In this document: piece after piece, positions 22,981 to 33,017 of the stretch
How the letters are laid out: the number at the start of each line of letters is the position of its first letter
Position numbering within the stretch: the stretch's first letter is position 1
Assembly: GCA_904063045.1 (NCBI GenBank)
Contig: CAJFCJ010000199.1
Span: 8,494 to 41,510 of the forward strand
Reading direction: 5' to 3'
Length of the DNA stretch: 33,017 nt
Source: Dimorphilus gyrociliatus
Taxonomy: Eukaryota; Annelida; Polychaeta; Dinophilidae
Position numbers and translations under genes: made by a program
Notes under the pieces: generated by a model
Databases searched by the model: none
The model's input: only the letters and a program-made list of their open reading frames with translations
Told to the model about the DNA's origin: nothing

Positions 22981-23807
22981 TTAGCGATTTTTTACCTTGT
23001 TACCAAATGTTAGGAACTTAAAGCCATGGATCACGTGGGTTATGACGTATCCTTCACTTTTGTAGAGTTTAATGGCCAATTCGTTAGTTTCATGAACAAC
23101 CAATGATATTTTCTGAAATATTTTTTCAATTGTAAAATATTCAATAAAATAACAAATTAATACCGTAGCATTCCTCTGCTTAGCTAGACATTCAGCGTAT
23201 TTTAGAAGATTTCTTCCTATTCCCTTCCTTTTATATTTGTCAGAGACAGTAAAACATTCAAAAATTTGTTCATTATCAACCATCTGCTTATTCAGTAGAT
23301 CAAATGACATAAAAGAAAGAATCATTCTGAAAGAGTCTCTTATTGGCAATGTTTTAAATATCTGTGAAAGAGGTAAGCTCTTTTCTGATCTTGAAGAGGG
23401 AAAAATAAAACAATTGAAAATCATTAATTTTATATAAAAAAATAAAAATTTTCCTCATCTTACTTGTTTGAATCTCTCAATTTAAAAATTCCAGCTATTT
23501 CTTTGTTATCATCTTTACTCACAGCTAAAATGATATTTTCCAGATTCTCTTCATCATGTTGAAAAGATTTTTTAAAAAATTGAACAAGATTTGGAAATTC
23601 TTTCTTTTTTACAGCATATGAAAAATCGTATGAAAAACCATCAATCACTAATTGTGCAGCTGCACCTTCCTCACCCTTCTCCATAGGTCTAATATTTATA
23701 TTTTTCATTTGAGGAAACTTGATATCGTCCCTTTTATCATTCTTAGGCCTATTTACGACTGTTTCAACCCTTTTAACAGTATAAAATGCCGCAACAATAA
23801 TATTCAT
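22981..23807 (-). CDS. GNAT-family N-acetyltransferase, 3 exons
   Basis: Acetyl-CoA-dependent N-acetyltransferase; the substrate is not deducible. Exons on the minus strand: 23807-23464, 23389-23164, 23112-22981, together 702 nt (233 aa) with phases kept (2, then 0). The N-terminal strand INIRPMEKGEEGAAAQLV opens the fold at about residue 37. Motif A is VSDKYKRKGIGRNLLKYAE, with the R/K-G-I-G acetyl-CoA loop. Motif B is VVHETNELAIKLYKSEGY, with the usual N..A..LY...GY pattern. The 51-nt intron at 23163-23113 has no in-frame stop, so an unspliced reading looks open; removing it joins the expected beta strand (ATKISLVV). No signal peptide is evident, so the protein is probably cytosolic. The gene sits between the 3' ends of receptors B and C. 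Aralkylamine/polyamine-type or peptide N-acetyltransferase are both possible. Confidence 0.9.
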
Positions 23808-24225
23808 TGTTAATCTCCTTGTCTCTAAAAAATACGTCTGCTACACAGTATTCTAACTGGTTTTTATAGAACGATAAAAGAGGTATTTCACAACGACGCG
23901 CAATTTCTGAAATATATCTGTCAATTATGATAATGGCAATCTACTTTTACATACACTGTCTGCTAGTATATCTCTCTATCTCTATTTCAAATAGGCCTAT
24001 AGTTCTATCACATAGATTATAAAAATCTAAAGGTTACAATTCTATACTATGCATAAAAAGATAATAGGATAACATTCTTTTGCGAATTAATCTACAAAAG
24101 TGAAAGTCGATTAAATTACTTGGAACATATTTAATCTAAAATAATAAAACAAATCAATCGATTGAGATAGGCCTACTATACAGTTTAGTAATTATGAAGA
24201 AGGGATATATAGAAATATTTTGGTA
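23808..24225. other. Intergenic stretch upstream of the GNAT gene
   Basis: Holds the presumed promoter of the acetyltransferase and the 3' flank of receptor C. Two TAGGCCTA-type palindromes occur (23992-23999, 24168-24175). No other feature was seen. Confidence 0.4.
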
Positions 24226-24760
24226 TTATTTATTACAAAAATGACTTTTTAACTGTAGAAATTTTCTAGCAATATTTCCCATTGATAAGATATCATTTTT
24301 CTCACAGGAAGCAGTCTTGTTTAACAATTCACTATATTTTAAGTAATACTTTTTATTACTTTTACATTCATAAATGTCTTTTTCACAAAATTTTCCATCC
24401 AATGAAAAATTATTTTCATGCAAGAATTCAAGAGATTTGAACATATGAACTGTACATTTAAAATAATTGGTATTAACAAAGAAACAATGTGTTAAATGTG
24501 TCTTTTGAAAATTAAAATTTTCAATTCTTTTACAAATGTGAAATTGGTGGTAATTTTCAAAAACATGTATAACTGAAATAAGTTTGTAAAGTTTGTCAAA
24601 AATTTGAATATGATAAGAATTTGTACCTCTTTTTTGAGTATTATTAACCAGTTGATTTTCTTTGTGAATTCTGAAAGAAAAAACAGTAAAATTAAAAAGA
24701 CAAAAATAAACAAACACCTACCTTTCTTTTACCTTTGTCAATTTTTTTAATGATATATGA
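24226..24760 (-). other. Kinase-like C-terminal tail of receptor C
   Basis: After TM7 the last exons encode about 150 residues whose second half follows the kinase C-lobe pattern: FKSLEFLHENNFS (helix E, usually followed by HRD), a KKYYLKYSELL segment at the place of the DFG strand, and NDILSMGNIARKFL, like the subdomain IX D.xSxG motif. The glycine loop, the VAIK lysine, HRD and DFG are all missing, so it cannot be an active kinase. Receptor B has the same landmarks (HEYNFSFNGN; NDIFAFGKLV). The assignment rests on motif spacing only. Confidence 0.5.
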
Positions 24761-27700
24761 TTCCCATAATCACTAAATGAAAGGAGAAATTGAGTTATAA
24801 CTGTCTCCATTGGTACAAAAAGTAGGATAAATATTATATATTTTTCTTCAGTTATATTGAAATTTATAAAAAATGAAGCATTTCCTATTTTTTCAAAAGA
24901 AACAAATAAAAACATGGTTGACCCAATTAATATATCTATAACCTATAAGGCTAATTGTTAGCCATGTAAGAAAACGATAAAAAACAATAATAAAGAGATG
25001 ATAATTGATTCTTCTTTTTGAAAGATTTAAAGATGATCTAGAGTCAGAAGTCTTTCTAATAAATATTAATAATCTCAGACAAAAAAACAATGATAAACAA
25101 TTAAAAAGAGGAACGACAATTGAAAACGATAAATAATGCAGAGTTTTCAAATCTTTTATATTTTGAGTATTTGAAAAAATTTGAAAACAAACTGGACTTT
25201 TTGTATAAACATCCACATTGAATATCATTGGTAGAATTGATGGTACAAGTGAAATAATCAGAATCATTATACTTGTTGGATATTTATGTTGGATGATAAT
25301 AGAGGATTTAAATAAATTTGTAATTGCGAAATATATTTGTAATAGAATAATACAAAATACAATTGTTGAAAAGTGTAATGAAAATGTCATAAATGATGAC
25401 ATTAAATGGCAAATTGTACTACTCCTCCATAATTCGTCGAATTCTATGTAATCGTTTTTCATGACTATATCCATAATGGGAAGTGTAAATGTTAAACATG
25501 TTCTCAATAAATCATTTATTGAGAATAATAATTGAAAATATTTAGTTGATTTATACAAATAAATATTTAAAATTAATGAGAAAACATTTGAAAACAATCC
25601 CACAATGCCAGTAATCCATATTAGTGTTCTTATTGCGATGGATGAGAATAATCTAGAACATTTTAACAATCTCGATTTATTGGGCCTACACTCGACATTT
25701 GGACCAAGAATTTTTGTAGAAAGGCAGCACAAGTGAAAACTATCACTTTCGATAAATTTCATGCTCTCTAGGCCTATAAGAAGATATTTCTTTCTAAATG
25801 TTGGTAATACGGTATTGGTTAATACTAATTTCGTTAATTTTGTTAATATTTTCAATGGATTTAAATCAATTTGAATTATTTTACATTGAGTCATTCGAAG
25901 TAAATTTAAATTTGATATTGATGAAAAATCATTGGAATTCAATTTTTCAATTAAAGTTGATGATAAATCTAAATATTTTAAATATTTACAATTTAAAGTT
26001 CTTATAAAAATCAAATTTGAAATTGAATTTTTAGACAAATTTAAATATTGCAATAACTTTACTTCTCCAATAAACAATTGCCCTGATATTTTATCATTTA
26101 TTTTGGTGTTAATTAATGATAAATGAACAATATTTGGTGTAAATTTTGTTGAATATTCATTAGTAGTATTTTTTATATTTGTATTTTGAATTACTAAAAT
26201 ATGTAAAGTATTTGGATGTTTAAAGGCATCTTTTGGAATTTTGCCAATTACTTCAAGACTTTTAAAAGTATTTCCATAGTTACTAATCTCAACTAATTTT
26301 GTTGTTAAATTACAATACAATTTGAAAAATGATGTTTTTCTACAACTTCCAATGGGAGGAACATTGCGGAAATTACAAAATAATTCGTCACTTCCGTAAC
26401 GGCAATCATAAATTCCATCACAAACTCTATCTGGTAAAATGTAAGTAGTTTGATTTTTACATTTAAAAAAACCCTTTGGATGGAATTGATGACAGTTTTC
26501 TTCATCATCACCATGGTAACAGTGTTTTATGCTATCGCACACCAAATTCATACCAATGCAATAATTTTCCCTATAGCATAGATATTCATCAACTTTGCAG
26601 GTTTTAACTTGACAAGACTCGGTTTTAGCAAATAGGTTAGTCTCTGGTATGCCTATAGAATTTATTGCAAAATAACAATTCATAAGACTGAAGTCAGTGT
26701 GTTCAAAATAACTTTCATCTTGACAGTTGCAATCACATTTTCCATCATTTTCATAAGAGAGTGGCAAGCAATAAGTTTTACAAAGAAACTGACTGGCTTT
26801 GTTACATGCTGAAGCATTTTAAAAGGGGTCGGGAAAAAACGTCCCAGGGTGGGAAAAAACGTCCTAAAGGTTGGGAAAAAACGTCCCATGCCTGGCTAAA
26901 GATATACTTGGCATAATTATTGATACTTTTAATCAGAAATGTTTTTCTCTTTGCTGTTTACTTCATTTATAGAATAAAATATTAATATTTTTGAAAAAAG
27001 GTATATGTATTGTGATGTTTTTACCAGTTTTCTCTGAATTATGTAATGCTATTAAAAGAGAAATAAGTTATTTCCTTGTCTTGTCTGTAAGTGAAAGATA
27101 AATTTTGCATTTCTTGGCATATATTCAGGCTAATTTGTTTTTTAAGCATTGAAACTCTGGTATTGATTTGGTTTATTGAATATTACAAGATTATACATTT
27201 TTTTAAGAACCCTTCTCTCCAGTGAGTTATTATTTATAATTTTTGTATTTGCAGCCATATTTGATATTTGAAAGTTAATTTATTTTTGCAGAAACATTGA
27301 AAATACTTGGATTAAGCATTCAATTTGGACACCAGATTGTTGGTCTGTATTTGGTCTTGCTATCAGGACCAACAATGATGTTGAAGGATGGCACATAAGA
27401 ATAAATGAAAAGACTCCTGCAAAAGGCTCATTTTATATGCTCATAGATATTTTAAAACAGGAATCAAGTCTTATTCCAGTTGTAGAGATACTTCTATCAG
27501 AAAAAAGGCTAAAGAAGTATCAGAAGAAAAGTGTCATCCAGAAGCAGAACCAAGTATATGCTGTTTGGAATGAATACAGATTGGGAATGATTACATCTGC
27601 TGTCCTCTTGCAGAAGATTGCATTAATCTATTCAAAATAATTCTCAGTGTGTTAACATACTTTTTACTTTATTCTAGTAACTTTTAAACTTTGTATAACA

Positions 27701-30700
27701 TTCTTGGCTTTTTTCATTTTTAATACATTTTAATAAACATATATTAATTATTAATTATTATATTCTCAGTATATTGCCATTGGTTCCCAAAATAGAGCAA
27801 TCTTTTTTAAAATTCAAATATCTTTTCCCACTACTTGTTTTTCCCAACCTTGGGACGTTTTTTCCCAGGGACGTTTTTTCCCAAGGACGTTTTTTCCCAT
27901 ACTCATTTTAAAATAGTCTAATAATTAGAGAGCGAAGGAAAAAAAACCAATTATTTACATTGTTCAAAATATTCCAAGATGGCGTCGTCTTGATTACAAA
28001 TTTCGTCACTGCTATCTAAACAATTTCTTTCATTATTACAAACATTTTCCTTTTCGATACATTGGAAATTATGACAATGGCTGAAGTTTTTATCATGTAA
28101 AATTTTAATTTATAAAATACTCATTTGCCTTTTCTCACATTTTACAAGGATCTCTTGCTAATTAAAAGATTTTGAATATATTAGCATCTCATTAGCTGAC
28201 ATTATATAGTAATAATCACAAACCACACAATTTCTCATCGGAACCATCTGGACAATCACTTATAAAATCGCATATTCTTTGATAAGATATCAATATATCA
28301 GGTTGGGATAGACAAGAGAATTTTTGATAGATATCTTGTGAACAATTTTCTTCATCCTCACCAAAATCACAATCATCCTTTCCATCACAAACATAAGCAA
28401 TATTGATAAAAATCTCATTCAATTTACAAAAGAATAAAGTCATTCTTAATTCTGTTTCATTCTTTTTAGAAAGAATATTGAATAATTCTAATTTTTCAAT
28501 TGTAGACTCCTCCTCTTTTTTTTGTTTTTTAAAAATATATTTATATTATTTCTATATTTAATTTGAATTATACTTTGAATTTTTTGGCAAATGAATGATG
28601 TCTTTTCAAAATACCCCGATTTTGATTTCACACGATAAAAGAATGACTTGTCACATTGAAATAATACTATGTCTAAAGCTTCATTATTATAATCACTGAA
28701 TTGTGAAAATATATCAAAAATAGTCTCCTCCCATAAATAAGTTTTTGTAACAACTTTCTAGAACAATGAATATAAAAAAATGATCATAAACAGTAATTTT
28801 AAAGATTGGGTAATTTCTCAACTGGAAAAGTATATTGATAACATAGATTTTCATTATTAAAATAATTTTCTGACATTGAAAAATATCCTCTTTTATTTAA
28901 ATTTTTCGATTCCGCAAACTGATGTAATTGAGATTTTTAGACTTTTTTTTATTGTTGAATTCTCACTTCTAAATATTTACCTCTGATAGAGAAAGAGGAA
29001 TATCAACAGAAAGTCCACTACTAGTAAAGTATAGCTCTCTTCCATTAACCTTTTTCTTTGTCAAGTATATTGGATATAAATTATATTCTAATGTGCTTGT
29101 AAATGATGATTCATGCCCAGAAAGTAGTATGTTTGAAAGAAATGAAAAGAGAAAAACTTTATTCATTGTTGGGAAATCTGCCAGTGTTAAATTCAAGTTT
29201 GTACAGTAATTTATATTGAGATAAACATCTCTGTCGTTAAAATTATCATTGATATAGTAGCAAATGTTATTTATACTCATGACAAAATGACCTTCACATT
29301 CTAGAAATAAATTTTCTCATAAAAAGGTATTCATTATCACTATAAATACCTTCTCTTTTGGTTTTTGAACACTCAATGAAATATGGATAGAGTGCTTTCA
29401 TTCTATTACTTCTATCCACAAAAAAAGAGAAAATTTTTAAAATATTTACCTGGGAAAAAATGAAAAAAATTTACCTGGGAATTAATTTACAATCAGAAGC
29501 TGTTGTTGAATTTTTGAAACATTTTATTGTCTCGAAAAAATACTGTCCATTTGTCACACTGTCTTCTTCAGAAAAATCTGTAAATTCTACTTGACTTTTA
29601 ACAATTGTACCCGAAGTAAAATTAAAAAATGAGCATATTTTATTCAGTGTTGAACTCTCTAAATATTGAATATTATACCAAACATCTTTCCAAATCTGAA
29701 AGAAGGATAGAGAGACAGACAGACTAAATAATGTCCTATGTTGTTAAGACCTAACCTGTAGACTTCCTTTAAAAGTTGAAAATGAATGCTGATCATTTAT
29801 AAACAGTTTTCTGTGCTCTGAATAAAAAATTCTAGTAACTGAAAGAAAAAAAACAATACACTTGAATATTTTTCATTGTAGAAAATATTCCAAATACATT
29901 TTGTTGGTTTGTCTTCACATGAAACTGTTAGTCCGTATATTCCTTTTTTTTTAGGCTCAAACAGATTGCAATCAGAAAATGTAGAACATTCTCCAAAATA
30001 TGGAATTATCTAAAATAAATAAGAATTATGTAAAATTTTTTGTTCTTGCTTTTATTTTATTCTCACAAAATCAGTTATTCTGAACTTAATGCATGTTGAA
30101 AAAATTGCAGTTTTGGATATCTGCTCACAAATGTATTTACAGGGATATAAAGTTTTCAGTTTTGTGCGAAATGCAGGCACTGAAGGACCCAATGTTTTGG
30201 ATCTAAGAAAAAACTTTCCTTGGAAAATTTTCGGATAGTGTAAAGTGTCTTTTTCATGTTTAAGAATTTGTGAAAGGTCATGAAAAGTTACTTCTATTTT
30301 TGATTGACAGTTTGTAGAACAGTTTAAAATAAACAAAGAAATATATTTTAACCTTGCAACTGATAATATTGGCAAATTAATTTCTTTAAATTGTGTTTTG
30401 CAGATAAATTATGAAATTCCAATTGGAATTTTGAATTGACAATAACACCTTGATTTAATGAAAATTCACTTTCCAATACGTTTGAGATATAATATTCACT
30501 CTTTTTACAAATCACAGAATCATTCTCATTTCTTTTATAAATGTGGAACAATGCATCATTTCCTTTTAAAAGTAATTCATAACGATTTCTATTTATCCTT
30601 TTACTAAATACATCTATAAATGAAAATTGAATAATATTTGTTCAAAACTGCAATAAAGAAAAAAGTTTTGGACAGAAATTATCCATGTTTTTTGTTTTCA

Positions 30701-32089
30701 AATCTTTAAAATTAGTATGAAGTTAATTTTCAGGTAGGCCTAACCCAAGGCGGTACATGAAATCTATTAAAAGTTATCCAAAGAATGTGGATAGTTTCTT
30801 TTATTAGACTTGACATTTTAAACCCTTACATTGCTCCTCTTTCTTAAAACACCTTAATCTTAATAAAAGGATAGATTTTCGTTTTTCTTTTTTGTAATGT
30901 GAAGATTTTCTTTTTTGAAATTATGAAAAATATATCAAAGAATTAAAACAATGTAAAAACATCTTAGTTCAGAATTACATTTTCATCTTGTGCGGGTTTA
31001 TTTGAATAGTTTCAATATCATTTTGAATAATGAATTTAGATGCATAAAGTATTGAATGAAAAGGGTCGAAACCCATTAATGAACACAAGTCATTTCTTAA
31101 AATTAATGGAAATTTTTTAAATTCAACAGGCAAAGTTGAATTTCTCATATTTGAACGAAAGTGTACATTTCCTTCAACAGCTGTTTTTGAAATATGAACA
31201 ATTTCATTCAAAGAAAATCTCCCATCAGTATAATGTGAATCAATTTCTAAATTTTAATAAAATTTTTCAATCATTAAAATAAGAAAAGAATACAAACCTT
31301 TGTTTTTTATGCATTCAGGCCTATATATTCTTAGAAGGGTTTTACTAGGCTTCTCCAATAAGCATTCAATAGCCGATGCCTTATTCTTTTCTTTACACTT
31401 TCTTAAAAATGGTGCGGGTCTTTTAATAGAAAACTGGTAAACAAAAAATAGCACATTTACTATTATGTATTATGCACATATTTACAAAAATGAATCAACA
31501 CAAACAGCAGACGAAATTGAATTTTCCACAGTACAAGAAGACTTTTTAAGTTTAAGATTTAAATATTGACAAATTATTTCACAGGCAGCTGATTGTTTAA
31601 AATTATAATGAAAACCAGTTGGAATTGTTCCATATGTTTTTGAATGGAAATAGTACTTTCTATTTCTATGAAAACTTCCAAACCAAAATGTAGAGAGAAA
31701 CATTTTTTCACGGTGTAAAGTAATTGTCTTAATTTCAAATTCTATTTTTTTAGTGTGTCAGTTTCTTTTAAAATTATAATAATATTATTTTTTGTTATAT
31801 ATATACAACCCTTTAACTCATATAAAGAGCACTGTAGTTGATATTTTTGTGCAAAAACACCAAAAGTTGTCCATATTTGATCATTTTTAGAAAATGTTAT
31901 AATTGCACTAAAATTTCCATTAATTTGAAAATTCGACTGATTATCAAAAAGAAAAAATCTGCTACTCATACAAATTCTCTCTCTATCTTTTCTTGAATTT
32001 TGAATTATGTATATTGTTTCTTTTTTTCTTAGATAGAGTAAAAACTTTCCAGATAAAGCCACTTGTGAGAAGATATCTGAAACGATGAA

Positions 32090-32120
<31 letters not shown>

Positions 32121-32589
32121 ATTTCTTACATGTATCTTTAAAACATTTTAAAGCAACAACAAATTTTTTCTTTGAATAATTTTCTGTTAATCTAAACAAA
32201 ATTTAAATATTTTTATATTTGAAATTTAAATAATAGATATTTAAATTTAAATATATTTACAATTTACAACACTTTGAGTAAGTAATGTCAAGAGGAAGAG
32301 TACGATTATTCTTGCTATTTTCAGCTACAATTGAAATGGAATGGAATGAATCATAGCCTAACATTTTACACATCTCATTTTTTAAATATTGTGTTATATT
32401 TTCATTAAATTCAACATAAAAAAGTTGATGATTATTGGCTATTTTTACCAATATTCTTCCGTAAACAGAATATCTACTATACAAGGTGCTGTCTTCAAAC
32501 AATATTCTCAATTTAAATGACAAATAGAGATGGAATTTGAAGCCAATCCATATGCATAGATACAGAAATTTCAAGTTTAAAAATTTCAT
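24226..32589 (-). CDS. Receptor C: SRCR / C-type lectin / LDLa x6 / LRR / 7TM / kinase-like tail, 20 exons, intact
   Basis: Predicted type of surface receptor of the LGR/GRL101 kind with added domains. Exons (minus): 32589-32268, 32076-31810, 31741-about 31500, 31433-31298, 31246-30979, 30603-30353, 30293-30067, 30009-29898, 29838-29756, 29695-29475, 29411-29350, 29300-28981, 28918-28823, 28757-28574, 28514-28224, 28157-28139, 28080-27959, 26808-24943, 24884-24722, 24670-24226. They sum to 5,697 nt (1,898 aa). Residues: signal peptide about 1-24 (MKFLNLKFLYLCIWIGF); SRCR-like modules to about 730 (EMCKMLGYDSFHS, LCSLMGFDPFHS); lectin-like domain about 731-930 (NICYYI ... SFICQKI); LDLa repeats about 931-1220; LRRs about 1258-1458; cysteine hinge; 7TM about 1470-1740; tail to 1898. 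The DRY position reads LQIYF and TM7 lacks NPxxY. Only the exon 3 donor is uncertain. Ligand unknown; lectin, SRCR and LDLa domains suggest binding of large extracellular or microbial ligands (inference). Confidence 0.9.
26825..27903 (+). mobile_element. Mutator-like (MULE) DNA transposon, 1,079 bp, in an intron of receptor C
   Basis: Each end carries tandem copies of GGGAAAAAACGTCCC: three at the left (about 26830-26890) and three inverted at the right (about 27840-27900), making a compound terminal inverted repeat. The flanks CATTTTAAAA (26815-26824 and 27904-27913) are an identical 10-bp target duplication, within the MULE range. The interior holds a C-terminal transposase exon at 27292-27640 and a 280-bp stretch repeated at 6834. 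The element lies in the intron between LDLa 3 (donor at 27958) and LDLa 4 (acceptor at 26809). The left target copy is only five bases from the acceptor AG, and the insertion lengthens the intron to 1,150 nt. It is internally deleted and non-autonomous. Confidence 0.8.
27292..27640 (+). pseudogene. MULE transposase, C-terminal exon fragment
   Basis: After an acceptor-like TTTTTGCAG, 115 codons remain open to TAA. The segment WSVFGLAIRTNNDVEGWH matches the conserved RTNN.VEGWH block found near the C-terminus of FLYWCH/MULE-type transposases. The rest is basic and helical. The catalytic DDE region and the zinc-finger N-terminus are absent, so this is a remnant that could at most encode a fragment. 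It lies antisense to receptor C. Confidence 0.75.
28139..28157 (-). other. 19-nt microexon of receptor C (start of LDLa 3)
   Basis: Bounded by TTAG and GTGAGA. It carries the first cysteine of the third LDLa repeat and converts phase 1 to phase 2. Receptor B has an equivalent 28-nt microexon at 18937-18964 with the same phases, which supports its reality. Confidence 0.75.
30604..30978 (-). other. Long intron of receptor C
   Basis: This 375-nt intron is about six times the usual size in the gene. It contains one TAGGCCTA motif (30735-30742) and no other recognisable feature. Confidence 0.6.
32095..32121 (+). repeat. (GA)n microsatellite in intron 1 of receptor C
   Basis: A pure GA run of about 27 bp just upstream (minus sense) of the exon 2 acceptor, where it forms a long CT-rich polypyrimidine tract. 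Confidence 0.95.
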
Positions 32590-32637
32590 ATTGTAAGCAG
32601 GAATATGTATTGTAGTATACAAACAACAATTGTCCAT

Positions 32638-33017
32638 TTTATCAGACAGGCCTGTATTTATTAATGATGATGGAGAGTCAATCTTTTAAGGTATTAAACT
32701 AATGTGAAAGTAACTATACTTATTTATTAAACTAAACGCTCAGCTTAATTTTTTTGTGTTCAAAAGTAATCCATTACGAAATGTAATGATATGTTAAAAG
32801 TACAATTTTCCGGCAAATAAGCCTACAGATTATAAAGTTTGTAACTTTTATGAATTTGTGTTATGAAAACGAGTTTTCGTTTGATGATGCCATTTTAAAT
32901 ATCAAAGACATTTGGTCACTTAATTAGTGAAGTCTACAGAATTTGCCATTGAATATTCTCCAGGATTCAACACCGGAAGCTGTTGAATTTTTTGAAGTAG
33001 TTAAATAATGAATAATG
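32638..33017. other. 5' flank of receptor C
   Basis: Presumed promoter side of receptor C. No TATA box or other motif can be assigned with confidence. An in-frame upstream ATG at 32637 would add 16 residues before the signal peptide; the ATG at 32589 is preferred because it places the hydrophobic segment at the N-terminus. Confidence 0.4.

Noticed and set aside
25218-26126. Several plus-strand open frames across the 7TM/LRR part of receptor C
   Set aside because: They mirror the hydrophobic and leucine-rich coding strand and have no domain signature of their own.
29839-29861. A 23-nt intron in receptor C
   Set aside because: The donor at 29897 gives a normal-size intron, keeps phase 1 and mirrors the exon 4-5 junction.
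1-33017. CRISPR arrays, tRNA or rRNA genes, bacterial operons
   Set aside because: No regularly spaced repeats, cloverleaf or rRNA signatures were seen; spliced genes show the DNA is eukaryotic.

Overview
The window is nuclear DNA from an invertebrate animal. It is strongly AT-rich by eye, its genes are split by short GT-AG introns (about 50-85 nt in the well-resolved genes), and its main genes are animal multidomain receptors carrying SRCR, C-type lectin, LDLa, leucine-rich-repeat and seven-transmembrane domains. The species cannot be named from the sequence. Tc1/mariner, Mutator-like and small MITE-type elements lie between and inside the genes.

Layout: (1) 251-4556 (+) is a complete 12-exon ABCC/MRP4-like transporter. 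(2) 4557-7680 has no recognisable gene but holds repeats. (3) 7690-11135 (-) holds the last exon of a chymotrypsin/elastase-type serine protease, an unassigned coding-like stretch, and exons of a secreted protein with two probable Ig-like domains. (4) 11136-13907 is repeat-rich, with two MITE copies and an assembly gap at 13908. (5) 13918-16723 is a small rearranged block. One Tc1 transposase is split into two inverted pieces that share a perfect 91-bp overlap, and between them lie two exons on the minus strand. (6) 16731-22198 (+) is the rest of a large receptor pseudogene, 'B'. (7) 22981-23807 (-) is a three-exon GNAT acetyltransferase. (8) 24226-32589 (-) is an intact 20-exon paralogue of B, 'C', predicted at about 1,898 residues, with a Mutator-like element inside one intron.

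The most interesting content is the B/C receptor pair, which faces tail to tail. Its architecture is signal peptide, SRCR-like domains, C-type-lectin-like domain, six LDLa repeats, LRRs, a 7TM domain of the LGR/GRL101 kind, and a cytoplasmic tail resembling a shortened, catalytically dead protein kinase. C keeps phase at every junction except one uncertain boundary. B has lost its reading frame in several places. An inversion with one end inside a Tc1 element has flipped its first two exons onto the other strand. Putting that segment back rebuilds a splice junction matching the equivalent intron of C.

Nothing in the sequence says how the transporter, the protease and the acetyltransferase relate to the receptors. 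They look like ordinary neighbours.
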